In this document: piece by piece, positions 39,337-51,235 of the stretch
Position numbering within the stretch: position 1 is the first letter of the stretch
Layout: each line of letters opens with the position of its first letter
From: Xylocopa sonorina
Lineage: Eukaryota; Arthropoda; Insecta; Hymenoptera; Apidae
NCBI RefSeq assembly: GCF_050948175.1
Contig: NW_027490183.1
Span: 434,001-498,000 of the forward strand
Length of the DNA stretch: 64,000 nucleotides
Reading direction: 5' to 3'
Position numbers and translations under genes: made by a program
Notes under the pieces: generated by a model
What the model saw: the letters and a program-made list of their open reading frames with translations, nothing else
The model's database searches: none
Told to the model about the DNA's origin: nothing

Positions 39337-42300
39337 GCCACTTACACCTCGCATACACTTCAAATGAATGTAAATGCGGCACTTCCTCTCTAGGAAATAG
39401 CGTTTCCAAATGCCTACGTATCGAAGCAATAGAGTTCTAATGCTTCTTGAAACGGGATATCGCATCTCATTTCTATGTTTCATGATAAGATATAATATTC
39501 ATTGCGAAGTTTCATGTATTCCTCGTATTCACTTCAAATGAGTGTAAATGCGACACTTCCTTGCTAGGAAATAGAGTTTGCAGATGTCTACGTATCGAGG
39601 CAATAAAGCTCTAATGCATCTTACATCGCGATATCGCATCTCATTTCTATGTTTCATGATAATATATAATATTCATTGTGCAATGTTATTTATACCTCGC
39701 ATTCACTTCAAAAGAATGTAAATGCGACACATCCCTTCTAGGAAATAGCGTTGCCAGATGTCACCGTATCGTAGTAATAGAGTTCTAGTGCTTCTTAAAA
39801 CGCGACATCGCATCTCATTTCTATGTTTCATGGTAAGATATAATATTCATTGTTTAGTGCTATGTATACCTCGTATTCACTTCAAAAGAACGTAAGTGCG
39901 ACACTTACATGCAAGGAAATAGCGTTTGCAGATGTCTACGTATCGTAGCAATAGAGCTTTAACGCTTCTTAAAACGCGATATCGCATCTCATTTCTATGT
40001 TTCATCATAAGATGTTATATTCATTGCGAAGTGTTATGTATTCCACGTCTACACTTCAAATGAATGTAAATGCGACACTTCCATTCTAGGAAATAGCGTT
40101 GCCAGATGCCTGCGAATCGTAGCAATGGAGATCTTATGCTTCTCAAAACGCGATATCGCATCTCATTACCATGTTTCATGATAAGATATAATATTCATTG
40201 TGCAGTGTTATGTATACCTCGTATTCACGTCAAAAGAATGTAAATGCGACACTTCCTTCCTAGGGAATAGCGATGGCAGAGATCTACGTATCGAAGACAT
40301 AGAGTTCTAACGCTTCTTAAACCGCGATATCGCTCCTCATTTCTATGTTTCGTGATAAGATTTAATATTCATTGTGGAGTGTTATGTATACTTCGTATTC
40401 ACCTCAAAAAAATGTAAATGCGACACTTCCTTGCTAGGAAATAGCGTCGGCTGATGTCTACGTATCGTAGCAATAGAGTTCTAACGCTCCTTAAACCGCG
40501 ATATCGCTCCTCATTTCTATGTTTCATGATAAGATATGATATTCATTGTGGAGTGTTCTGTATACCTCGTATTCACTTCAAAAGAATGTAAGTGCGACAC
40601 TTCCTTGCTAGGAAGTAGCGTTTGCAGAAGGCTACGTATCGAAGCATTAGAGTTCCAATGCTTCTTATATCGCGATATCGCATCTCATTTCTATGTTTCA
40701 TGATGAGATATAATATTCAATATGCAGTATTATGTATACCACGTATTCACTTCAAAAGAATGTAAATGCGACACTTCCTTAGTAGGAAATAGCGTTTGCA
40801 GATCTCCACGTATCGAAGCAATAGAATTCTAACGCTTCTTAAAACGCAATATCGCATCTCATTTCAATGTTTCATGATAAGATATAATATTCATTGTGGA
40901 GTGTTATGTATACCGCGTATTCACTTCAAAAGAATCTAAATAAGACACTTCCTTTCTAGGAAATAGCGTCTGCAGATGTCTACGTATCGAAGCAATAGAG
41001 TTCTAATGCTCCTTAAAACGCGATATCGCATCTCATTTCTAAGTTTCATGATTAGATATAATACTCATTGTGGAGTGTCATGTATACCTCGCAAACACAT
41101 CAAATGAATGTAAATGCGTCACTTCCTTTCTAGGCAGTAGCGTTTGCAGATGTCTACGTATCGAAGAATTAGTTTTCTAATGCATCTTAAAACGCGATAG
41201 CGCATCTCATTTCTATGTTTCATGATAAGATATAATATTCATTGCGAAGTGTCATGTATACCGCGTATTCACTTCTAAAGAATGTAAATGCGACACTTCC
41301 TTGCTGGGAAGTAGCGTTTTCAGTTGTCTACGTTTCGAACCAATAGAGTTCTAATGCATCTTAAATCGCGATATCGCATCTGATTTCTATGTTTCATGAT
41401 AAGATATAATATTCATTGTGCAGTGTTATGTATATCTCGTCTACACTTCAAATGAATGTAAATGCGACACTTCCCTGCTAGGAAATAGCGTTTGCAGATG
41501 TCTACGTATCGAAGCAATAGAGTTCTAATGCTTCTTAAAACGCGATATCGCATCTCATTTCTATGTTTCGTGATAAGATATAATATTCATTGTGGAGTGT
41601 TACGTACTCCTCGCCTACACTTCAATTGTATGTAAATGCGACGTTTCCTTTCTTGGATATCGCGTTCCCAGATGTCTACGTATCGAAGCAATAGAGTTCT
41701 AATGCTTCTCAAACCGTGCTATCGCATATCATTTCTATGTTCCGTGACAAGATATAATATTCATTGCGAAGTGTTATGTATTCCTCGTCTACACTTCAAA
41801 TGGATGTAAATGCGGCACTTCCTTTCTAGGAAATAGAGTTTCCAGATGTCAATGTATCGAAGCAATAGAGCTCTAATGCTTCTTAATACGCGATATCGCA
41901 TCACATTTCTATGTTTCATGATAAGATATAATATTCATTACGAAGTGTTATGTATTCCTCGTCTACACTTCAATTGAATGTAAATGCGACACTTCCATGC
42001 TAGGAGACAGCGTTTCCAGATGTCTACGCATCGAAGAAATAGAGTTCTAATGCTTCTTGAAACGCGATATCGCATCTCATTTCTATGTTTCATGATAAGA
42101 TATAATATTCATTGCGGAGTGCCACTTACACCTCGCATACACTTCAAATGAATGTAAATGCGACACTTCCTCTCTAGGAAATAGCGTTTCCAAATGCCTA
42201 CGTATCGAAGCAATAGAGTTCTAATGCTTCTTGAAACGGGATATCGCATCTCATTTCTATGTTTCATGATAAGATATAATATTCATTGCGAAGTTTCATG

Positions 42301-42965
42301 TATTCCTCGTATTCACTTCAAATGAGTGTAAATGCGACACTTCCTTGCTAGGAAATAGAGTTTGCAGATGTCTACGTATCGAGGCAATAAAGCTCTAATG
42401 CATCTTACATCGCGATATCGCATCTCATTTCTATGTTTCATGATAATATATAATATTCATTGTGCAATGTTATTTATACCTCGCATTCACTTCAAAAGAA
42501 TGTAAATGCGACACATCCCTTCTAGGAAATAGCGTTGCCAGATGTCACCGTATCGTAGTAATAGAGTTCTAGTGCTTCTTAAAACGCGACATCGCATCTC
42601 ATTTCTATGTTTCATGGTAAGATATAATATTCATTGTTTAGTGCTATGTATACCTCGTATTCACTTCAAAAGAACGTAAGTGCGACACTTACGTGCTAGG
42701 AAATAGCGTTTGCAGATGTCTACGTATCGTAGCAATAGAGCTTTAACGCTTCTTAAAACGCGATATCGCATCTCATTTCTATGTTTCATCATAAGATGTT
42801 ATATTCATTGCGAAGTGTTATGTATTCCACGTCTACACTTCAAATGAATGTAAATGCGACACTTCCATTCTAGGAAATAGCGTTGCCAGATGCCTGCGAA
42901 TCGTAGCAATGGAGATCTTATGCTTCTCAAAACGCGATATCGCATCTCATTACCATGTTTCGTGA
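39337..42965 (+). repeat. Composite H-I-J-G-K-H-I, copy 2
   Basis: H (to about 39,935) is followed by I (39,940-40,290; gagctttaacgc, catcataagatgttata, gatgcctgcgaatcg), J (about 40,281-41,466), G (41,466-41,895), the K monomer (cattacgaagtgttatg, gctaggagacagcg), a second H (42,110-42,720) and a shortened I. The order G-K-H-I-J is preserved as a cycle. J lies 8,506 bp from its first copy and 8,516 bp from its third (49 monomers less 20 and less 10 bp). Confidence 0.85.
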
Positions 42966-44845
42966 TAAGATTTAATATTCATTGTGGAGTGTTATGTATA
43001 CTTCGTATTCACCTCAAAAAAATGTAAATGCGACACTTCCTTGCTAGGAAATAGCGTCGGCTGATGTCTACGTATCGTAGCAATAGAGTTCTAACGCTCC
43101 TTAAACCGCGATATCGCTCCTCATTTCTATGTTTCATGATAAGATATAATATTCATTGCGAAGTGTCATGTATACCACGCATACACTTCGAATGAATGTA
43201 AATGCGACACTTCCTTGCTAGGAAATAGCGTTTCCAGATATATACGTATCGTAGCGAAAGAGTTCTAATGCTTCTTATAATGCGATATCGCATCTCATTT
43301 CTATGTTTCCTGATAAGATATAATATTCATTGCGAAGTGTCATGTATACCTCGTATTTACTTCAAGAGAACGTAAATGCAACAATTCCTTGCTAGGAAAT
43401 AGCGATTGCAGATGTCTACGTATCGCAGTAATGGTGTTCTAATGCTCCTCAAATCGCGACATAGCATCTCATTTCGATGTCTCACTATAAGATATAATAT
43501 TAATTGTGCGGTGTTATGTATACCTCGTATTCACCTCAAATGAATGTAAATGCTACTCTTCCTTGCTAGGAAATAGCGTTGGCAGATGTCTACGTATCGA
43601 AGCAGTAGAATTCTAATGCTTCTTGAAACGCGATATCGCATCTCATTTCTATGTCTCATGATAAGGTATAATATTCATTGCGAATTGTCATGTATACCTC
43701 GTATTCACTTCAAAAGAACGTAAATGCGACACCTCCGTGCTAGGAAAAAACGTTTGCAGATGTCTACGTATCGTAGCAATAGAGTCCTAATGCTTGTTAA
43801 AACCCGATATCGCATCTCATTTCTATGTTTCATGATAAGATATACTATTCATTGTGCAGTGTTATGTATATCTCGTCTACACTTGAAGTGAATGTAAATG
43901 CGACACTTTCTTGCTAGGAAATAGCGTCTGCCGATATTTACGTATCGTAGCAATAGATTTCTAATGCTACTTAAAACGCGATATTGCATCTCATTTCTAC
44001 GTTACATGATAATATATAATATTCATTGCGAAGTGTCATGCATACCTCGCATACACTTCAAATGAATGTAAATGCTATACTTCCTTGCTAGGAAATAGCG
44101 TTTGCAGATGGCTACGTATCGAAGCAATAGAGTTCTAATGCCTTTTAAAACGCGATATCGTATCCCATTTCTATGTTTCATGATAAGATATAATATTCAT
44201 TGTGCAGTGTTATGTATATCTCGTCTACACTTCAAGTGAATGTAAATGCGACACTTTCCTGCTCGGAAATAGCGTCAGCCGATATCTACGTATCGTAGCA
44301 ATAGATTTCTAATGCTTCTTAAAACGCGATATCACATCTCATTTCTACGTTACATGATAATATATAATATTCATTTCGAAGTGTCATGCATACCTCGCAT
44401 ACACTTCAAATGAATGTAAATGCGACACTTCCTTGCTAGGAAATAGCGTTCGCATATGTACATGTATCGTAGCAATAGAGTCCTAACGCTTCTTAAAACG
44501 CGATATCGCATCTCATTTCTATGTTTCGTGATAAGATACAATATTCATTGCGAAGTGTCATGCATACCTCGTATTCACTTCAAAAGAGTGTAAATGCGAC
44601 ACTTCCTTGCTAGGAAATTGCGTTGGCACATGTCTCCGTATCGAAGCAATAAACTTCTAATGCTTCTTAAAACGAGATGTCGCACCTCATTTCTATGTTT
44701 CATGATGAGATATAATATTCATTGCGAAGTGTCATGTACATCTCGTCTACACTTCAAAAGAATGTAAATGCGACACTTCCTTGCTAGGAAATAGCGTCTG
44801 CAGATATCTATGTATCGTAGCAATAGAGTTCTAATTCTTCTTAAA
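42966..44845 (+). repeat. Block X, copy 3, with B segment
   Basis: After a fragment of J (42,966-43,135), the sequence 43,140-43,815 follows 10,811-11,500, including the monomer missing from copy 2 (ataccacgcatacacttcg at 43,172). From 43,303 onward the offset to copy 2 is a constant 20,318 bp as far as about 44,290. The B segment (44,320-44,720) and the start of C-prime follow. A junction at about 44,840 then joins ttctaattcttc to the E segment. Confidence 0.83.
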
Positions 44846-46449
44846 ACGCGATATCGCATTTCATTTCTATGTTTCATAATAAGATATAATATTCATTGCG
44901 AAGTGTCATGTATACCTCGCATTCACATCAAATGAATGTAAATGCGACTCTTCCTTGCTAGGAAATAGCGTTTGCAGATGTCTACGTATCGTAGCTTTAG
45001 AGTTCTAATGCTTGCTAATACGCGATATCGAATCTCACTTCTATGTTTCGTGACAAGATATAATATTCATTGCGAAGTGTCATGTATACGTCGTATTCAC
45101 ATCAAAAGAATGTAAATGCGACTCTTGCTTGCTAGGAAATAGCGTTTGCAGATGTCTACGTATCGTAGCAATAGAGTTCTAATGCTTCTTAAAACGCGAT
45201 ATCGCATCTCATTTCTATGTTCCATGATAAGACACAATATTCAATGAGGAGGGCTATGTATATCCCGTCTACACTTAAAAAGATTGTAAATGCGACACTT
45301 CCTTGCTAGGAAATAGCGCTTCCAGATGTCTACGTCTCGAAGAAATAGAGTTCTGATGTTTCTTAAATCGTCATATCGCATCTCATTTCTATGTCTCATG
45401 ATAAGATATAATATTCATTGCGAAGTGTTATGTATTCCTCGTCTTCACTTCAAAGGAATATAAATGCGACATTTACTTTCTAGGATATTACGTTTCCAGA
45501 TGTCTAAGTATCGAAACAATAGATTTGTAATGATTCTTAAACCGCGAAATCGCATCTCATTTCTGCGTTTCATGATAAGATATAATCATCACCGCGAGGT
45601 GTTATGTATACCTCGTAATCACTTCAAATGAATGTCAATGCGACACTTCGTTGCTAGGCAATAGCGGCTCCAGATTTCCACGTATCGAAGCAATAGATTT
45701 CTAATGCTTCTTAATTCGCGATATAGCATATCATTTCTATGTCTCACGATTAGATATAATATTCACTGCGAAAGTTCATGTATACCTCGTATTCATTTGA
45801 AGAGAATGTAAATGCGACACTTCGTTGCTAGGAAATAGCGTTTGCAGATGTCTACGTTTCGAAGCAACGGTATTCTAATGCTTCTTAAATCGCGATATCG
45901 CATCTCATTTCTATGTTTCCTGATAAGATATAATAATCATTGTGCAGTGTTATATTTACCTCGTGTTCATTTCAAGAGAATGTAAATGCGAAACTTCCTT
46001 GCTAGGATATAGCGTTTGCAGATGTCTACGTATCGAAACAATAGAGTTCTAATGCTTGTTAATACGCGATATCGCATCTCACTACTATGTTTCATGACAA
46101 GATATAATATTCATTGCGGAGTGTCATGTTTACCACGTATTCACTTAAAAGAATGTATATGCGACACTTCCTTGCTAGGAAGTAGCGTTTGCAGATGTCT
46201 ACGTATCGAAGCAATAGACTTGTCAAATCGCGAAATCGCATCTCATTTCTATGTTTCATGATAGTATGTAATATTCATTGCGTAGTGTCATGTATACCTC
46301 GCATACATTTCAAGTGAATGTAAATGCAACACTTCCTTGCTAGGAAATAGCGTTTGCAGATGTCTACGTATCTAAGCAATAGAGTTCTATTGCTTCTTAA
46401 ATCGCGATATCGCATCTCATTTCTATGTTTCATGATAAGATATAATATT
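44846..46449 (+). repeat. E segment, copy 5
   Basis: This is the fifth copy of the segment that starts with cgcatttcatttctatg and contains the 164-bp monomer. It lies 16,500 bp from copy 2 (95 monomers less 30 bp) and shares with copies 2 and 4 the aacaatagatttg and acatttcaag variants. It keeps gaagtgtcatgtatacgtcg near 45,070, as in copies 1 and 3. It is thus a mosaic or an outgroup to the two pairs. Confidence 0.85.
46072..46235 (+). repeat. 164-bp deletion monomer, copy 5
   Basis: This copy has the same 9-bp and 1-bp losses as the other four. The adjoining register word is gcgaaatcgc instead of gcgatatcgc, which breaks the junction palindrome in this copy. Confidence 0.94.
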
Positions 46450-47145
46450 CATTGCGGAGTGTCACTTACACCTCGCATACACTTCAAATGAATGTAAATG
46501 CGACACTTCCGTGCGAGGAAATAGCGTTTGCAGAAGTCTACGTATCGAAGCAATAGAGCTCTAATGCTTCTTTAATCGCAATATCGCATCTCATTTCTAT
46601 GTTTCATGATAAGATATAATATACATAGTGCACTGTTATGTATACCTCATATTTACTTCGAAAGAATGTAAATGCGACATTTCCTTGCTGGGAAGTAGCG
46701 CTTTCAGTTGTCTACGTATCGAACCAATAGAGTTCTAATGCATCTTAAATCGCGATATCGCATCTGATTTCTATGTTTCATGATAAGATATGATATTCAT
46801 TGCGGAGTGTCACTTACACCTCGCATACACTTCAAATGAATGTAAATGCGACACTTCCGTGCGAGGAAATAGCGTTTGCAGAAGTCTACGTATCGAAGCA
46901 ATAGAGCTCTAATGCTTCTTTAATCGCAATATCGCATCTCATTTCTATGTTTCTTGATAAGATATAATATACATAGTGCACTGTTATGTATACCTCGTAT
47001 TTACTTCAAAAGAATGTAAATGCGACATTTCCTTGCTGGGAAGTAGCGTTTTCAGTTGTCTACGTATCGAACCAATAGAGTTCTAATGCATCTTAAATCG
47101 CGATATCGCATCTGATTTCTATGTTTCATGATAAGATATAATATT
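46450..47145 (+). repeat. 348-bp dimer, adjacent pair (locus 4)
   Basis: The units start at 46,450 and 46,798. As at locus 3, the first has cctcatatttac and gcgctttcag and the second has cctcgtatttac and gcgttttcag. Private changes since then include acttcgaaagaatg in the first unit and ttcttgataag in the second. Confidence 0.93.
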
Positions 47146-49820
47146 CATTGTGCAGTGTTATGTATATCTCGTCTACACTTCAAATGAATGTAAATGCGAC
47201 ACTTCCCTGCTAGGAAATAGCGTTTGCAGATGTCTACGTATCGAAGCAATAGAGTTCTAATGCTTCTTAAAACGCGATATCGCATCTCATTTCTATGTTT
47301 CGTGATAAGATATAATATTCATTGTGGAGTGTTACGTACTCCTCGCCTACACTTCAATTGTATGTAAATGCGACGTTTCCTTTCTTGGATATCGCGTTCC
47401 CAGATGTCTACGTATCGAAGCAATAGAGTTCTAATGCTTCTCAAACCGTGCTATCGCATATCATTTCTATGTTCCGTGACAAGATATAATATTCATTGCG
47501 AAGTGTTATGTATTCCTCGTCTACACTTCAAATGGATGTAAATGCGGCACTTCCTTTCTAGGAAATAGAGTTTCCAGATGTCAACGTATCGAAGCAATAG
47601 AGCTCTAATGCTTCTTAATACGCGATATCGCATCACATTTCTATGTTTCATGATAAGATATAATATTCATTACGAAGTGTTATGTATTCCTCGTCTACAC
47701 TTCAATTGAATGTAAATGCGACACTTCCATGCTAGGAGACAGCGTTTCCAGATGTCTACGCATCGAAGAAATAGAGTTCTAATGCTTCTTGAAACGCGAT
47801 ATCGCATCTCATTTCTATGTTTCATGATAAGATATAATATTCATTGCGGAGTGCCACTTACACCTCGCATACACTTCAAATGAATGTAAATGCGACACTT
47901 CCTCTCTAGGAAATAGCGTTTCCAAATGCCTACGTATCGAAGCAATAGAGGTCTAATGCTTCTTGAAACGGGATATCGCATCTCATTTCTATGTTTCATG
48001 ATAAGATATAATATTCATTGCGAAGTTTCATGTATTCCTCGTATTCACTTCAAATGAGTGTAAATGCGACACTTCCTTGCTAGGAAATAGAGTTTGCAGA
48101 TGTCTACGTATCGAGGCAATAAAGCTCTAATGCATCTTACATCGCGATATCGCATCTCATTTCTATGTTTCATGATAATATATAATATTCATTGTGCAAT
48201 GTTATTTATACCTCGCATTCACTTCAAAAGAATGTAAATGCGACACATCCCTTCTAGGAAATAGCGTTGCCAGATGTCACCGTATCGTAGTAATAGAGTT
48301 CTAGTGCTTCTTAAAACGCGACATCGCATCTCATTTCTATGTTTCATGGTAAGATATAATATTCATTGTTTAGTGCTATGTATACCTCGTATTCACTTCA
48401 GAAGAACGTAAGTGCGACACTTACATGCTAGGAAATAGCGTTTGCAGATGTCTACGTATCGTAGCAATAGAGCTTTAACGCTTCTTAAAACGCGATATCG
48501 CATCTCATTTCTATGTTTCATCATAAGATGTTATATTCATTGCGAAGTGTTATGTATTCCACGTCTACACTTCAAATGAATGTAAATGCGACACTTCCAT
48601 TCTAGGAAATAGCGTTGCCAGATGCCTGCGAATCGTAGCAATGGAAATCTTATGCTTCTCAAAACGCGATATCGCATCTCATTACCATGTTTCATGATAA
48701 GATATAATATTCATTGTGCAGTGTTATGTATACCTCGTATTCACGTCAAAAGAATGTAAATGCGACACTTCCTTCCTAGGGAATAGCGATGGCAGAGATC
48801 TACGTATCGAAGCAATAGAGTTCTAACGCTTCTTAAACCGCGATATCGCTCCTCATTTCTATGTTTCGTGATAAGATTTAATATTCATTGTGGAGTGTTA
48901 TGTATACTTCGTATTCACCTCAAAAAAATGTAAATGCGACACTTCCTTGCTAGGAAATAGCGTCGGCTGATGTCTACGTATCGTAGCAATAGAGTTCTAA
49001 CGCTCCTTAAACCGCGATATCGCTCCTCATTTCTATGTTTCATGATAAGATATGATATTCATTGTGGAGTGTTCTGTATACCTCGTATTCACTTCAAAAG
49101 AATGTAAGTGCGACACTTCCTTGCTAGGAAGTAGCGTTTGCAGAAGGCTACGTATCGAAGCATTAGAGTTCCAATGCTTCTTATATCGCGATATCGCATC
49201 TCATTTCTATGTTTCATGATGAGATATAATATTCAATATGCAGTATTATGTATACCACGTATTCACTTCAAAAGAATGTAAATGCGACACTTCCTTAGTA
49301 GGAAATAGCGTTTGCAGATCTCCACGTATCGAAGCAATAGAATTCTAACGCTTCTTAAAACGCAATATCGCATCTCATTTCAATGTTTCATGATAAGATA
49401 TAATATTCATTGTGGAGTGTTATGTATACCGCGTATTCACTTCAAAAGAATCTAAATAAGACACTTCCTTTCTAGGAAATAGCGTCTGCAGATGTCTACG
49501 TATCGAAGCAATAGAGTTCTAATGCTCCTTAAAACGCGATATCGCATCTCATTTCTAAGTTTCATGATTAGATATAATACTCATTGTGGAGTGTCATGTA
49601 TACCTCGCAAACACATCAAATGAATGTAAATGCGTCACTTCCTTTCTAGGCAGTAGCGTTTGCAGATGTCTACGTTACGAAGAATTAGTTTTCTAATGCA
49701 TCTTAAAACGCGATAGCGCATCTCATTTCTATGTTTCATGATAAGATATAATATTCATTGCGAAGTGTCATGTATACCGCGTATTCACCTCTAAAGAATG
49801 TAAATGCGACACTTCCTTGC
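47146..49820 (+). repeat. Composite G-K-H-I-J, copy 3
   Basis: This is the most complete copy of the composite: G (47,146-47,635), K (to 47,815), H (to 48,430), I (48,440-48,800) and J (48,800-49,815). G lies 16,500 bp from copy 1 and 5,732 bp from copy 2. Together with the preceding E5 and dimer pair it repeats the order found at 28.3-33.0 kb. Confidence 0.87.
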
Positions 49821-51235
49821 TAGGAAATAGCGTTTGCAGTTGTCTACGTATCGAAGCAATAGTGTTCTAATGCTTCTTAAAACGGGATACCGCATCTCAT
49901 TTCTATGTATCATGATAAGATATAATATTCATTGCGAAGTGTCATGTATACCTCGTATTTACTTCAAAAGAATGTAAATGCGACAATTCCTAGCTAGGAA
50001 GTTGCGTTTGCAGATGTCTACGTATCGAAGCAATAGAGTTGTAATGCTTCTTAAAACGCGATATCGCAACACATTCCTATGTTTCATGTTAGGATATAAT
50101 ATTCACTGCGAAAAGCTACTTATACCTCGCATACCCTTCAAATGAATGTAAATGCGACACTTCATTGCTAGGAAACAGCGTTTGCAGATGTTTATGTATC
50201 GAAGCAATAGTGTTCTAATGCTTCTTAAAACGGGATACCGCATCTTATATCTGTGTATCATGATAAGACAAAATATTTATTGCGAAGTGTCACTTATACC
50301 TCGCATACGCTTCAAATGAATATAAGTGCGACACTTACTTGCTAGGAAATTGCGTTGGCGGATGTCTACGTATCGAAGCAATAGCTTTGCAATGCTTCTT
50401 AAATCGAGATATCGCATCTCATTTATATGTTTCATGGTAAGATATAATATTCATTGTGCAGTGTTATGCATACCTCGCATACACTTCAAATGAATGTAAA
50501 TGCGGCACTTCCTTGCTAGGAAAAAGCGTTTAAATGATGTCTACGTATCGAAACAATAGAGTTGTAGTGACTCTTATATCGCGATGTCGCATCCCATTTC
50601 TCTGTTTCATGATAGGATATAATATTCATTGCGAAGTGCCACTTATATCTCGCATACACTGAAAAAGAAAGTAAATGCGACACTTTCTTGCCAGGAAATA
50701 GAGTTTGCAGACGTCTACGTATCGAAGCAATAGAGATCTAATGCTTCATACAAACGCGATATCGCACCTAATTTTTGTTTCATGGGAAGATATAATATTC
50801 ATTGCGAAGCGTTATGTATACCACATCTACACTTCAAAAGAATGTAAATGCCACACTTCCTTGCTAGGAAACAGCATTTCCAGATATCAACGTATCCAAG
50901 CAATAGAGCTCTAATGCTTCTTACAAACGCGATATTGCATCTCATTCCTATGTTTCATGATAAGATATAATATTCATTGCGAAGTGTCATGTACACCTCG
51001 TATTCACTTAAAATGAATGTAAATGCGACGTTTCCTTGCTAGGAAATAGCGATTGCAAATGTCTCCGTATCGTAGCAATATAGTTCTAACGCTTCTTAAA
51101 CCGAGGTGTCGCATCTCATTCCTATGTTTCATGATAAGATATAACATTCATTGCGAAGTGTTATGTATACCTCGCGTACATTTCAAATGAATGTAAATGC
51201 GACACTTCCTTGCTAGGAAATAGCGTTTGCAGATG
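49821..51235 (+). repeat. Block C, copy 4 (partial)
   Basis: The sequence 49,840-50,510 follows 15,280-15,950 of copy 2, including the two monomers specific to that copy (aattcctagctaggaagttg at 49,985). At about 50,510 it jumps two monomers and continues as 13,500-14,205 and 18,893-19,597, with gaaaaagcgtttaaatgatg and tacaaacgcg. It therefore combines variants private to different C copies. Confidence 0.87.
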
